A stretch of DNA of 21,457 nucleotides from Bacteroidales bacterium (GCA_017507285.1 JAFWBF010000024.1:1-21457), one strand, 5' to 3'. Shown: positions 6,793 to 15,800, numbered from the stretch's first letter. Notes: generated by a model from the letters alone, not told the origin. A program made the numbers and translations.

Positions 6793-7369
6793 CAGTCTGG
6801 ATGTTCAGGCTTTTTATTGGATAAATACTCATCACTGCACAGCTTTGGACTATATACTTTGGACTTTCAGCCAAGGGTGGTCGTGGGCTATAGTGCTAGT
6901 GGCTATACTTGTGTTTGTTACAGCCAAAAAAGAACCCAAAGCAGTATTGTTTGTGCTGCTGGGTATAGCTCTTTGCTTTTTGCTAGGCGACCGCATATCG
7001 GTGGTAGGGTTTAAGAATGTGGTTATGCGTCTGCGTCCTTGTCATGCCTTGCCCGATGTTCGCCTCTTTGATGGGCATTGTGGTGGGCAGTACGGCTTTG
7101 TCTCGTCGCATGCAGCCAACTGTTTTGCTTTGGCAACATTCCTTGCATACCGCTATGCTCGTAAACTTAAATGGTTGCCTTATATGCTCTTTGCATGGGC
7201 TGCCGTAGTGGCCTACAGCCGTCCTTATTTGGGTGTACACTATCCCGGCGATATAATATGTGGCACCTTTGTGGGGTTGGGATGTGGCAGTTTGGCTTAC
7301 TTCTTGGTGGCAAAAATAGAACAAATGACGGCTCGTTGCCGGGCTAAGCGGAGCTCTGATGTAGATTGA
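6776..7369 (+). CDS. PAP2-family membrane phosphatase
   Basis: This integral-membrane phosphatase of the PAP2 superfamily probably removes phosphate from a lipid phosphate such as undecaprenyl pyrophosphate or phosphatidylglycerol phosphate. All three family motifs are present in 197 residues: K80-x6-R87-P88 (KNVVMRLRP), S110-S111-H112 and S148-R149-x5-H155-x3-D159. Hydrophobic segments lie at about 35-50, 55-72, 112-125, 133-147 and 160-178, so the catalytic site should face the periplasm. The gene starts inside the last codons of obg (ATG at 6776, or the adjacent ATG at 6779), giving a 14-17 bp overlap and probable translational coupling. The specific lipid substrate cannot be read from the sequence. 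Confidence 0.9.
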   Translation: MMEKLNSLDVQAFYWINTHHCTALDYILWTFSQGWSWAIVLVAILVFVTAKKEPKAVLFVLLGIALCFLLGDRISVVGFKNVVMRLRPCHALPDVRLFDGHCGGQYGFVSSHAANCFALATFLAYRYARKLKWLPYMLFAWAAVVAYSRPYLGVHYPGDIICGTFVGLGCGSLAYFLVAKIEQMTARCRAKRSSDVD

Positions 7370-7397
7370 CATTTGATAATAAATTGTTTGCAAAGAT

Positions 7398-8345
7398 ATG
7401 AAACGAATCCTTGTTACAGATAATACTCATCCTATATTGTGCGAGAAACTTAGGGCGGCAGGCCATCATTGCGATGTGCAGGCCAATTTGTCGTACACCG
7501 AACTGCTGGCAGTGGTAAATAGTTACGATGCACTGGTGGTACGCAGCAAGGTGGAGATAGACAGAAACTTCCTTTCGCAGGCCACAACGCTGAAATGTAT
7601 AGGACGTGTAGGCGCCGGAATGGAAACCATTGATGTGGATTATGCCGAAGCTCGGGGGATACGTTGTCTCAACTCGCCCGAAGGCAACAGAGATGCTGTG
7701 GGCGAACATGCATTGGGGTTGCTGCTGGCATTGTTCAACAAGATAGTTAAGGCCAATACCGAGATAAGAAATGGATATTGGAAGCGAGAGGACAACAGGG
7801 GGCTGGAGATAAAAGGAAAAACCATAGGCATAATAGGTTTTGGCAATATGGGTAGCTCCTTTGCCAAGAGGTTGCAGGGGTTTGACTGCACCATAATAAG
7901 TTATGATAAGTATAAGACCCATTATGCTCCCCATTATGTAGAGGAAGTGGATATGGCCGAATTGTATCGGCGCGCCGATGTTGTAAGTTTTCATGTGCCA
8001 CTTACCGCCGAAACACGCTATATGGCCGATACCAAATTTATCAATTCTTTTGCCAAACCTATATATATAATAAATACTGCACGTGGTGCTGTGGTTAAGA
8101 CGGTGGATTTGGTCGAAGCATTGAAGAGCGGGAAGGTACAAGGTGCTGCTCTTGACGTGATAGAATACGAGAATATGGCAAAGGATGGGTTGGATATAAA
8201 CTCGCTTACCCCCGATTTTAAGTTTTTGATAGATTCCGACAACGTGGTGCTTACCCCTCATGTAGGTGGCTGGACAGTGGAATCGAAATACAAATTGGCG
8301 GCAGTATTGGCCGATAAGATAATAGAACTATTAAACCAAGACTAA
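7398..8345 (+). CDS. D-2-hydroxyacid dehydrogenase (phosphoglycerate dehydrogenase-like)
   Basis: This 315-residue NAD-dependent D-isomer-specific 2-hydroxyacid dehydrogenase resembles the short, ACT-less form of 3-phosphoglycerate dehydrogenase. Substrate-binding elements are RVGAGMETID at 70-79 and NRDAVGEHALG at 97-107. The dinucleotide-binding motif GIIGFGNMGSSF starts at 144. Catalytic residues are likely Arg229 (NTARGAVV), Glu258 (DVIEYEN) and His288 (TPHVGG). There are more residues than usual between Glu and His (about 30). The start at 7398 gives the standard MKRILVTD strand. It sits 28 bp after the PAP2 gene and 20 bp before DUF3109. A role in serine synthesis is plausible, but no serC neighbour is in view, so no symbol is given. 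Confidence 0.85.
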   Translation: MKRILVTDNTHPILCEKLRAAGHHCDVQANLSYTELLAVVNSYDALVVRSKVEIDRNFLSQATTLKCIGRVGAGMETIDVDYAEARGIRCLNSPEGNRDAVGEHALGLLLALFNKIVKANTEIRNGYWKREDNRGLEIKGKTIGIIGFGNMGSSFAKRLQGFDCTIISYDKYKTHYAPHYVEEVDMAELYRRADVVSFHVPLTAETRYMADTKFINSFAKPIYIINTARGAVVKTVDLVEALKSGKVQGAALDVIEYENMAKDGLDINSLTPDFKFLIDSDNVVLTPHVGGWTVESKYKLAAVLADKIIELLNQD

Positions 8346-8365
8346 ATCAAGACTGATTGTACACG

Positions 8366-8935
8366 ATGATAATAGTAGGAGATTGCATAATATCAGAAAA
8401 CATTGCCGAGAAGAAATTTTGTTGCGACCTTGCTCAATGCAAGGGTTGTTGTTGCATAGAAGGCGATGCTGGAGCTCCGTTGGATAAACGTGAGATTTCT
8501 ATTCTCAAAAAGATATATCCCGAAGTGAAGCCCTATATGGAGGAAAAGGGAATAGCCGAAGTGGAGAAAAACGGTGTATCGGCTCTTGATATCAACGACG
8601 AGCCATGTACACCCCTTGTTGATGGAAGGGAGTGCGTATATATGTGTTGGGACAATGGCGTGGCTATGTGTGCAATAGAGAAAGCATACTTGGACAAAAA
8701 AATAGATTTTCAAAAGCCGGTATCGTGCCATCTTTATCCCATAAGGGTTGATAACTACGACGATTTCAAAGCCGTAAATTACCACGAATGGGATATATGT
8801 AGTTGTGCGGTGAAGCTTGGAAGGGAAGTAGGTGTACCATTGTATAAGTATTTGGAAGTGCCACTTGTGAGAAAGTTCGGACGAGAATGGTACAACGAGC
8901 TAGTGTTTCGGTGTGAGGAATATTTGAATAAATAG
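8366..8935 (+). CDS. DUF3109 / YkgJ-like cysteine-cluster protein
   Basis: The 189-residue protein has 15 Cys: 7, 19, 20, 25, 28, 29, 30, 81, 90, 94, 102, 121, 145, 147 and 183. The CKGCCC motif at 25-30, VSCHLYPIR at 119-127 and the WDICSC stretch at 142-147 are characteristic of DUF3109 and related YkgJ-type families, thought to bind zinc or an Fe-S cluster. No enzymatic role has been established to my knowledge. There is no signal peptide or TM segment, so it is cytoplasmic. The ATG at 8366 is preferred to the TTG at 8357. It is the last gene of the adk-led run; the trpS promoter begins right after its stop. Confidence 0.85.
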   Translation: MIIVGDCIISENIAEKKFCCDLAQCKGCCCIEGDAGAPLDKREISILKKIYPEVKPYMEEKGIAEVEKNGVSALDINDEPCTPLVDGRECVYMCWDNGVAMCAIEKAYLDKKIDFQKPVSCHLYPIRVDNYDDFKAVNYHEWDICSCAVKLGREVGVPLYKYLEVPLVRKFGREWYNELVFRCEEYLNK

Positions 8936-8936
8936 T

Positions 8937-8967
8937 TTTGAAATATCGTCCGAAATTAGTACTTTTG
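8937..8967 (+). promoter_or_regulatory. Bacteroidales promoter for trpS
   Basis: The -33 TTTG at 8937-8940 is separated by 19 bp from the -7 TACTTTTG at 8960-8967. Both boxes and the spacing match the Bacteroidetes housekeeping consensus. Transcription should start about 7 bp downstream, giving a leader of about 70 nt before the trpS ATG. This is the best promoter in the window. Confidence 0.85.
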
Positions 8968-9046
8968 TAAATTGTTACGGCAGGAACAACTTTTCCTCCG
9001 ATAGGGTATAAACGATTGTCAATTATTATAATATATATTAGCAAAG

Positions 9047-10048
9047 ATGAAAAAAGAAATAGTGTTGAGTGGTATTCGTCCCACGGGAAACTTACATTTG
9101 GGAAATTATTTTGGAGCATTGCGAAACTTCATTAAGATGCAGGAAGAATATGAATGCTACTTCTTTATTGCCGACTATCATTCACTTACCACTCATCCTA
9201 ATCCGGAAAACTTGTACAACAACGTACGTCAAATACTAGTAGAGTATTTGGCAGCAGGTTTGGATCCCGAGAAATCTACAATATATGTGCAAAGTGATTT
9301 GCCCGAAACGGCAGAGTTGTATTTGTTGTTGAACATGAATACATATCTTGGCGAATTGCAACGTGTAACCTCCTTTAAGGACAAAGTTCGTAAGCAACCC
9401 AACAATGTAAATGCCGGTTTGCTTACCTATCCTACTCTTATGGCTGCCGATATACTTATACATAGGGCTGCCAAAGTGCCTGTTGGCAAGGATCAGGAGC
9501 AACACTTGGAGATGACTCGTACTTTCGCCAACCGTTTTAATAATATGTATGGCAACGAAGTATTCCCATTGCCTCAAGCATTCAACTTTGGAAATGAATT
9601 GGTGAAGATACCGGGATTGGACGGTAGTGGCAAGATGGGAAAATCCGAAGGCGAGGGCAATGCTATATTCCTAAATGAGGATCCTGCATCTATCCGCAAA
9701 AAGATAATGAAAGCCAAGACCGATTCGGGTCCTACCCGGGTGAATCAGGAAAAACCTGTTGAAATAGAAAACTTGTTCACTCTTATGAAAGCCGTATCGA
9801 CTGCTGATACTGTAGCTTTTTTCGAAGAAAAGTACAATAAGTGTGAGATACGTTATGGTGATATGAAGAAGCAATTGGCCGAAGATATGATTACTTTTAC
9901 TACTCCATTCCGTGAAAAAATTATCGAACTATCGAGCAACGAAAAGTATTTGCAAGATGTGATGCAGATGGGAAAAGAAAAAGCCCACGAGAGTGCAAAA
10001 CGCACAATGGATGAAGTGAGAAGAACTCTTGGCTTTAGGGTGTACTAG
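9047..10048 (+). CDS. trpS: Tryptophanyl-tRNA synthetase
   Basis: TrpRS charges tRNA-Trp with tryptophan in the cytoplasm. It is a class I enzyme of 333 residues, the usual length for bacterial TrpRS. The HIGH-equivalent HLGN is at residues 17-20 inside SGIRPTGNLHLGN. The KMSKS-equivalent is KMGKS at 196-200, in the context GLDGSGKMGKSEG. The PVGKDQ region near 145-150 and the ADYHSLT strand near 42-48 are also family-typical. No upstream T-box or tryptophan leader peptide is evident. It has its own promoter (8937-8967). The S41 peptidase gene follows 46 bp later with no terminator between, so read-through is likely. Confidence 0.97.
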   Translation: MKKEIVLSGIRPTGNLHLGNYFGALRNFIKMQEEYECYFFIADYHSLTTHPNPENLYNNVRQILVEYLAAGLDPEKSTIYVQSDLPETAELYLLLNMNTYLGELQRVTSFKDKVRKQPNNVNAGLLTYPTLMAADILIHRAAKVPVGKDQEQHLEMTRTFANRFNNMYGNEVFPLPQAFNFGNELVKIPGLDGSGKMGKSEGEGNAIFLNEDPASIRKKIMKAKTDSGPTRVNQEKPVEIENLFTLMKAVSTADTVAFFEEKYNKCEIRYGDMKKQLAEDMITFTTPFREKIIELSSNEKYLQDVMQMGKEKAHESAKRTMDEVRRTLGFRVY

Positions 10049-10094
10049 GCTAGAAGGTTTGAAATAATATATACACAATGATATAGTAGGGAAA

Positions 10095-11723
10095 ATGAGT
10101 CAGACGGTAAAAGCATCGCATGTAGCTCTGTTTATTTCGATAGCTCTGGTTATTGGTCTATTGCTAGGCGTATGGTTAGCCCCTTCGTCGAAGGGTGATA
10201 ATGAAATGCTTGACGATGGACCTCAAGTAAACAAAACGAACAAAATGACAGAGATAATGCAATTGATACCTAGGAGATATGTTGATTCGATTTCCTACGA
10301 ACAGGTGGAGGAATGTGCAATACAACTTCTGTTGCAATATTTGGATCCACACTCGGTATATGTGCCAAAACTAGACTATGTAGAAGAAAAAGAGAATCTA
10401 GAGGGAGAGATGGAAGGTGTTGGGCTGCTGATATCGATGGTTAAAGATACTGCATTTATTGTGGAGGTTTTTAAAGATGGTCCTTCAGATAGAGCCGGTA
10501 TATTGGGCGGTGATAGGATTATTACCATCGATGGAGAACCCGTTTTCGGCAGAAAATTTACTAATAAAGATATAGTGAAAAGATTGAAAGGACCGAGGGG
10601 CACCATGGTAAATGTTGAAATATCCAGAAGGGGAGAATCAAAAATATTGAACTTTCGGCTAAAAAGGACTACTATACCTCTCAATACTGTTCACTATAGT
10701 GGTATGTTGGATGATGAAATAGGCTATATATATCTTTCAGAATTTTCGGCCACTACTTACAAAGAAATGTGTGTAGCATTGTCCGCCTTGAGGTCGCAAG
10801 GAATGCAGAAACTTATCCTTGATCTAAGAGGTAATGGTGGAGGGCTACTGGATCAGGCAAGGGAAGTGGCTGATTTGTTTCTTTCGAAAGGGCAACTTAT
10901 AGTATATACCGAAGGAGCACATTCTTCCAAAAAGGAGTTTTATTCAACTGCTGCTGATGCATTTATTGATGGTAGTTTGGTCGTTATGATGAACGAATAT
11001 TCGGCTTCGGCTAGCGAGGTTGTTGCCGGAGCTATACAAGATAATGATAGAGGTCTTATAGTTGGCCGACGTTCTTTTGGCAAAGGATTGGTACAAAAAC
11101 AAATTGAAATGGTTGATGGTTCGGCATTACGACTTACTACTGCTCGTTATTATACCCCATCGGGAAGATGTATACAACGCCCTTACGACAAAGGAAGTGA
11201 TGAGTATTATTTGGACTTCCTTCTTCGAATATTGGCAGATATGGAGTCGGACTCTATAATACAAAAGGTAACAGATACAACAAAGTACTATACAAAGGAA
11301 GGGCGTGTGGTGTATGCCGGAGGTGGTATATTTCCAGATAAGGTGTTGCCTTACGAGAAAGATGTCTTGTTGGTATATTATAATAGACTAAAGAATAAGG
11401 GCGCTTTTTATAAATATGCATTTGACTATGTGGAGAGGAATAGGGCTTTGCTTCTGAACAAGTATCCTCAATCGGATGACTATGTGAGAGGTTTCTCATT
11501 GTCTGCTGAAATGTTTGAAGACTTTTTGATGCAGGCAGAGAAATTGGGCATAAAAAGAGATGTTAAGTCTATTGCCACCTATGGCAACGAAATGAGGATA
11601 TTAGTTAAAGCATATATGGCAGAACTTCTGTATGGAGGTGGTGTCAGAGATGAAATAATGTTGGCGGTAGACCATGAATTGCAAAAGGCAATAAATATAA
11701 TAAAGAAAAATAAAGAGTTATGA
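10095..11723 (+). CDS. S41 carboxyl-terminal processing peptidase with PDZ domain
   Basis: This is a periplasmic or membrane-anchored serine protease of the Ctp/Tsp type, 542 residues. An N-terminal hydrophobic segment (about residues 10-30) is a signal anchor or uncleaved signal. A PDZ domain covers about 100-190 (EGVGLLISM, SDRAGILGGDRI). The peptidase core contains DLRGNGGG at 243-250 and the Ser/Lys dyad: by the usual 25-residue spacing Ser305 (EYSASASE) pairs with Lys330 (SFGKG). Known homologues trim C-termini of periplasmic or lipoprotein substrates. The C-terminal 140 residues are helical and unassigned. Its stop overlaps the start of the TlpA-like gene by four bases (ATGA), so translation is coupled. 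Confidence 0.93.
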   Translation: MSQTVKASHVALFISIALVIGLLLGVWLAPSSKGDNEMLDDGPQVNKTNKMTEIMQLIPRRYVDSISYEQVEECAIQLLLQYLDPHSVYVPKLDYVEEKENLEGEMEGVGLLISMVKDTAFIVEVFKDGPSDRAGILGGDRIITIDGEPVFGRKFTNKDIVKRLKGPRGTMVNVEISRRGESKILNFRLKRTTIPLNTVHYSGMLDDEIGYIYLSEFSATTYKEMCVALSALRSQGMQKLILDLRGNGGGLLDQAREVADLFLSKGQLIVYTEGAHSSKKEFYSTAADAFIDGSLVVMMNEYSASASEVVAGAIQDNDRGLIVGRRSFGKGLVQKQIEMVDGSALRLTTARYYTPSGRCIQRPYDKGSDEYYLDFLLRILADMESDSIIQKVTDTTKYYTKEGRVVYAGGGIFPDKVLPYEKDVLLVYYNRLKNKGAFYKYAFDYVERNRALLLNKYPQSDDYVRGFSLSAEMFEDFLMQAEKLGIKRDVKSIATYGNEMRILVKAYMAELLYGGGVRDEIMLAVDHELQKAINIIKKNKEL

Positions 11724-12820
11724 TGAAAAGGAATATATGTTTGGTGGCAATTGCTGTTTTATCTTTTTGGTCAGTAGTATACGCACAAAAGACAGTGGTT
11801 TCGGGAAACTTAAACTTTAAATCCGAAACAACTTATAGTAAAATGGTAATAAGTGAAGTTATAGGTAATACGATTCTTCCGGTAGACACTATTGCTATTG
11901 ATAGAAAAGGAGATTATAAAGCCGAACTGATAGTGAAGAAACCTACGCTCTATGTTGTTCAATTTTTACCTTCGCAAGCAGAAGTTACACATTGGTTTTT
12001 GACTCCGAAGGAAAGGGTACGATTGGATTATGATGTTGACAAATTTCCCATGCTTACATTTGTGAAAGGTTCGGATAATATGGCTGTGTATAGAGGTTTC
12101 GTTGAAAAGAATATGAATATAGAGATATTGAACAGAGAATATCCACATGCAAATGCCTCTAGAAAGAAAGAAATAGAGCAAGAATTTAGAAACTCATATC
12201 CTGACATTACAGAGAATATTAAGAAATATCTACTAGACAACAAGGGTGTGTTAGTAACGGCGTTTCTGGTAACATGTTTCGATCAAGAATTTGCGAAATA
12301 CATTTCGGTTTATGAATCTGTAAGAGATGCTTTGATAGCAAAATATCCCGATGATGTATTTGTGAAGAATTTGGACGAACGTCTTAAGAAGGCTATTGTT
12401 GTTGGAACATTAGCACCGGATATAGTATTGCCTTCGCCAGATGGTGATGTGCTAAAGTTGTCAGATTTAAAAGGTAAAGTTGTTCTTATTGATTTTTGGG
12501 CTTCATGGTGCGGACCTTGCAGAAGAGAAAATCCAAATGTTGTGAGGTTGTATGATAAGTACAATGCTAAAGGATTTGAGATATTCAGCGTTTCGTTGGA
12601 TAAGGATAAAAATGCTTGGATAAAAGCAATAAAAGATGATAAGTTAAGATGGAGTAATCATGTCAGTGATTTGAAATATTGGAGTTCAGATGCAGCAAAG
12701 TTATATGGCATATCATCGATACCTTCAACTATATTGTTGGATAAGGATGGTCGGATTATTGCTAAAAATTTACGAGGTCGAGAACTTGAAAATAAATTAA
12801 AAGAAATATTTGGCGAGTAA
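11720..12820 (+). CDS. TlpA-like periplasmic thioredoxin with DUF4369-like N-terminal region
   Basis: This exported thiol-disulfide oxidoreductase has 366 residues. It has a signal peptide (first 22 residues, ending SVVYAQ), then a DUF4369-like beta-rich region at about 24-115 and a helical linker at about 115-220. The TlpA/AhpC-type thioredoxin domain spans about 228-366, with active site WCGPC (Cys264 and Cys267) and the cis-Pro loop SSIPST. This architecture is common in Bacteroidota and is usually taken to reduce periplasmic protein disulfides. The start overlaps the S41 peptidase stop. ATGs at 11720 and 11723 are both possible; the first is given. Confidence 0.92.
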   Translation: MMKRNICLVAIAVLSFWSVVYAQKTVVSGNLNFKSETTYSKMVISEVIGNTILPVDTIAIDRKGDYKAELIVKKPTLYVVQFLPSQAEVTHWFLTPKERVRLDYDVDKFPMLTFVKGSDNMAVYRGFVEKNMNIEILNREYPHANASRKKEIEQEFRNSYPDITENIKKYLLDNKGVLVTAFLVTCFDQEFAKYISVYESVRDALIAKYPDDVFVKNLDERLKKAIVVGTLAPDIVLPSPDGDVLKLSDLKGKVVLIDFWASWCGPCRRENPNVVRLYDKYNAKGFEIFSVSLDKDKNAWIKAIKDDKLRWSNHVSDLKYWSSDAAKLYGISSIPSTILLDKDGRIIAKNLRGRELENKLKEIFGE

Positions 12821-13181
12821 ATGAAACATTATACTTTAAAGTACGTACAATGAAACTGTCAAAAATAGAAAAAAAGGCACAAAATTTGAAACATCTGATA
12901 GGAAAAAATGTTTTTTTCATTAGAATAACGACCAAATTTATAAAATAAATTGTTTGATATATATAAAGAAAATAAAGAAATAATAAGTTTTAGGCACTTT
13001 GAAAATCAGTTTGTTATTTTTGGTTTTTGCTATTTTGAACAACAAGATGTCGAAGAATTCTAAAAAAAATGAGTAAATGTTGAAAAAAATAAACTCAGAT
13101 ATGGAAAAATATGTGTATCTTTGCAAACTGAAATATAAGATTAGAAATAAAATAAAAAGAAATAATTAAAAGTAAAATGTT
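12821..13181. other. AT-rich intergenic region before the OmpA pair
   Basis: This is 361 bp of A/T-rich DNA without a gene. It holds the palindromes TACTTTAAAGTA (12832-12843) and GTACGTAC (12841-12848), and a weak A/T hairpin near 12902-12918. A TATTTTTG word lies at 13015 without a usable -33 box. A better -7 element at 13116 is listed separately. No clear intrinsic terminator for the TlpA-like gene was found. Confidence 0.6.
13116..13123 (+). promoter_or_regulatory. -7 promoter element for the first OmpA paralogue
   Basis: TATCTTTG matches TAnnTTTG and is followed by GCA, as often seen near Bacteroidetes start sites. It lies 58 bp before the ATG at 13182. No -33 TTTG at canonical distance was recognised. 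Confidence 0.6.
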
Positions 13182-14408
13182 ATGTTGAAAAGAGTATTAA
13201 AAATTGGAATGCTTGCATCTTTTATGATGTGTACATTTGGTGCTTTTGCACAGGAAGAACAAGCTCAACCTCAAGCAGAAAATCAATATCCAAGTTATGG
13301 ATTTTGGAGTAATTGGTCTGTGGGATTGAAAGGTGGAATGACTGTTGCTGCTGATGAATATTTCGGAGTATACAATGGTGAAGAAAATTATGACAATTCA
13401 CTTGGATGGGCTCTTGATCTTTATTTGTCGAAAGAACTGAACTATGTATGGGATCTTCGTTTGCAAGGTGGATTACATTGTATTCATAATGGACAAGGTA
13501 AAGCTTTAAACTTGGCTGTTGGTTTTACTTTCTCTTTTATTGATGCTATAAAGGGTTATAATCCGGAAAGAACATGGCGTATTTATGCAATAGGAAATGC
13601 AGGTATGGGTATAGATAAGTCTGGTATTATAGCTAATAATCCTGCTTATGGTCATTTGTACTACTTTGCAAGTGGTGGATTTGGCGGTTCTTGGCGTTTT
13701 GCTGAAGATTGGACTCTTACTTTGGAAGGTGTAGTATGTGCTCCTGCTGATCTTGGAAATCCAATTGGAAACTTTAAAGGATATTACGGAGAGGCTACCA
13801 TAGGCCTTGCTTATAATTTTGGAGTAACAGCTACAGATAAAGCTCGTCTTGAACAAGAATCTCAATTGACTCAAGAAAACTTTGATGCTTTAACTCAAGA
13901 AAGAGATCAAGCTAAGGCTGAACTTGCTTCGATGAAGAAAAGTGAACGTACATTGCAAGATAAAGTTGCTACTTTAGAAAAAGCTCAAACTACTAACGAA
14001 AAAGTAGTTAAGAACGAAAAAGAGTTGGCTAAACTTAAAGCTCAAATCGAACAAATGAAGAAAGAACAATTGACTTTCTATGCATTGCCTCTATCTATAC
14101 TTTATGGAGTAGATCAATCTACAGTTCCTGCTGGAGAAATGAAAAAGATGAAAGCTATTGCTAAAGTTATGAAAGATAATCCTGATTATAAATTTACAAT
14201 CGTAGGATTTGCTGATTACACAGGAAGCGCTGATTACAACCAAAAATTGTCTGAAAAACGTGCCGAAGAAGCTAAGAAAGTATTGGTAAATAAATATGGT
14301 ATAGATCCTGATAGATTAGTTGTTGCTGGTAAAGGTCAAGCTGATTCTTTTGGTGATGTGAAGATGTCAATCAATAGAAGAGTTTCTTTTTACCGTGTTA
14401 TTGAATAA
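13182..14408 (+). CDS. OmpA-family porin with coiled-coil linker (paralogue 1)
   Basis: This 408-residue outer-membrane protein has a signal peptide at 1-24 (GAFAQ). An eight-strand-like barrel spans about 35-215, starting WSNWSVGLKGGM and ending LAYNFGV. A Glu/Lys/Gln-rich coiled coil spans about 219-297, and a periplasmic OmpA-like peptidoglycan-binding domain spans 299-408. The OmpA domain keeps Asp345 (VGFADYTGS, in the place of GHTD), Arg360 and NRRVSF at 398-403. The usual FDxxS at its start is replaced by ILYGVDQST. It is probably a major outer-membrane/cell-wall tether. Codons are strongly A/T-ending (GCT and GCA rather than GCC), unlike adk or obg, consistent with high expression. 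It has its own promoter and terminator, and a paralogue follows. Confidence 0.95.
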   Translation: MLKRVLKIGMLASFMMCTFGAFAQEEQAQPQAENQYPSYGFWSNWSVGLKGGMTVAADEYFGVYNGEENYDNSLGWALDLYLSKELNYVWDLRLQGGLHCIHNGQGKALNLAVGFTFSFIDAIKGYNPERTWRIYAIGNAGMGIDKSGIIANNPAYGHLYYFASGGFGGSWRFAEDWTLTLEGVVCAPADLGNPIGNFKGYYGEATIGLAYNFGVTATDKARLEQESQLTQENFDALTQERDQAKAELASMKKSERTLQDKVATLEKAQTTNEKVVKNEKELAKLKAQIEQMKKEQLTFYALPLSILYGVDQSTVPAGEMKKMKAIAKVMKDNPDYKFTIVGFADYTGSADYNQKLSEKRAEEAKKVLVNKYGIDPDRLVVAGKGQADSFGDVKMSINRRVSFYRVIE

Positions 14409-14430
14409 CGAAAGTAACAGCTTATAAAGA

Positions 14431-14461
14431 AAAAAGGGAAGAAACACTTCTTCCCTTTTTT
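14431..14461 (+). terminator. Intrinsic terminator after OmpA paralogue 1
   Basis: AAAAAGGGAAGAA (14431-14443) pairs perfectly with TTCTTCCCTTTTT (14448-14460) across the loop ACAC. The stem runs straight into the T-tract. It lies 23 bp after the stop codon, so the two paralogues are probably separate transcripts. Confidence 0.93.
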
Positions 14462-14541
14462 AATTTCTCTAGCATACAAGAACTTTGTAAATCTTTCATG
14501 CACTAAGAGTAGGAAAGATAAATGATTAATATTGAAATATT

Positions 14542-15741
14542 ATGATGAAAAGGTTATTAAGAATTGGGGTGTTTATATCTTTTATATTTTGCGGATTTAG
14601 AGCTACAGCACAAGAAACACAAGTTGTAGAAGCTTATCGATATTATCCGAATTATAGTTTTTGGAGCAATTGGTCTATTGGTCTAAATGGCGGTATGACA
14701 TTGAATTTAGATCGGGGTGTTACGTATTCTACAATAGAACCATCTTATGGTCTTAATCTGTTTTTGTCAAAAGAGTTGAATTATATTTGGGATCTTCGTC
14801 TGCAAGGAACCTTTCATAAGGTTAATAATGGATTAGGTCGAGGTTTGTCTATGGGCGTGGGTTTTACATTCTCTATTTTTGATGCTATAAAAATTAATCC
14901 TGAAAGATTGTGGAAATTATATATTTTGGCTACTGTTGGAATGGGCATTGATAAAAATGGTTACATAGTGGATAACTATGGTAATATTTGTTATATGGCT
15001 AATGCCGGTATTGGCTTTTCTTATCGTATAGCCGAAAAGTGGACTGCATCTTTGGAATCGTCTGTTTACTTGCCTGGCGATTTAGGAAAACCTTGGGATG
15101 GTGGCTTTAAAGGCTATTATATTTATAATTCGTTGAGTCTTGCTTATAATTTTGGTGTAACAGAGTATGATAAAGTTCGTCTTGAACAAGAATCTCAATT
15201 GACCCAAGAAAATTTCGATGCTTTAGCTCAAGAAAGAGACCTGGCAAAGGCTGAACTTGAATCAGCAAAACAGAAAGAACGTACACTGCAAGAAAAATTT
15301 GTTGTTTTGGAGAAAACAGAAATTGCCACTGAAAAAGTAGCTAAAAATGATGCAGAGTTGGCAAAACTTAAGGCTCAAATTGCACGAATGAAGGAAGAAC
15401 AATTAACATTCTATGCATTGCCTCTATCCATACTTTATAGTATAGATCAATATAAGATTCCTTCTGGCGAGATGAGAAAGATGAAGGCTATTGCTAAGGT
15501 TATGAAAGATAATCCCGATTATAAATTTGCAATCGTAGGATTTGCAGACTATAGCGGAAGTCCTGAATATAATCAAAAATTGTCTTTAAAGCGTGCCGAA
15601 GAAGCTAAGAAAGTATTGGTAAATAAATATGGTATAGATCCTGATAGATTAGTTGTTGAAGGTAAGGGACAAACAGAATCTTTTGGTGATGTGAAGATGT
15701 CAATCAATAGAAGAGTTTCTTTTTACCGTGTTATTGAATAA
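14542..15741 (+). CDS. OmpA-family porin with coiled-coil linker (paralogue 2)
   Basis: This 399-residue tandem paralogue of the preceding gene has the same plan: signal peptide (to RATAQ), barrel at about 33-207, coiled coil at about 210-288 and OmpA domain at about 290-399. The barrels share the framework (FWSNWSIGLNGGM, LFLSKELNYIWDLRLQG) but differ in most loop regions. The periplasmic domains are nearly identical, including runs of 67 and 63 identical bases ending at the stop codon. The OmpA domain again has GFADYSGS and a C-terminal NRRVSFYRVIE. No strong promoter was seen in the 80 bp after the upstream terminator; GAACTTTG near 14480 is a weak candidate. It has its own terminator downstream. 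Confidence 0.94.
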   Translation: MMKRLLRIGVFISFIFCGFRATAQETQVVEAYRYYPNYSFWSNWSIGLNGGMTLNLDRGVTYSTIEPSYGLNLFLSKELNYIWDLRLQGTFHKVNNGLGRGLSMGVGFTFSIFDAIKINPERLWKLYILATVGMGIDKNGYIVDNYGNICYMANAGIGFSYRIAEKWTASLESSVYLPGDLGKPWDGGFKGYYIYNSLSLAYNFGVTEYDKVRLEQESQLTQENFDALAQERDLAKAELESAKQKERTLQEKFVVLEKTEIATEKVAKNDAELAKLKAQIARMKEEQLTFYALPLSILYSIDQYKIPSGEMRKMKAIAKVMKDNPDYKFAIVGFADYSGSPEYNQKLSLKRAEEAKKVLVNKYGIDPDRLVVEGKGQTESFGDVKMSINRRVSFYRVIE

Positions 15742-15764
15742 TTTTTATTGAAAATATATTGATG

Positions 15765-15800
15765 AGAGAAGCAAGGATTTAGCTTGCTTCTCTTTTTTTT
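15765..15800 (+). terminator. Intrinsic terminator after OmpA paralogue 2
   Basis: AGAGAAGCAAG (15765-15775) pairs perfectly with CTTGCTTCTCT (15783-15793) across the loop GATTTAG. A run of eight T follows. It lies 23 bp after the stop, the same distance as the terminator of paralogue 1. Confidence 0.93.

Noticed and set aside
7344..8261. 305-codon open frame on the minus strand
   Set aside because: It lies antisense to the hydroxyacid dehydrogenase, whose motifs are clear; the antisense product has odd His/Tyr/Ile-rich composition and no family features.
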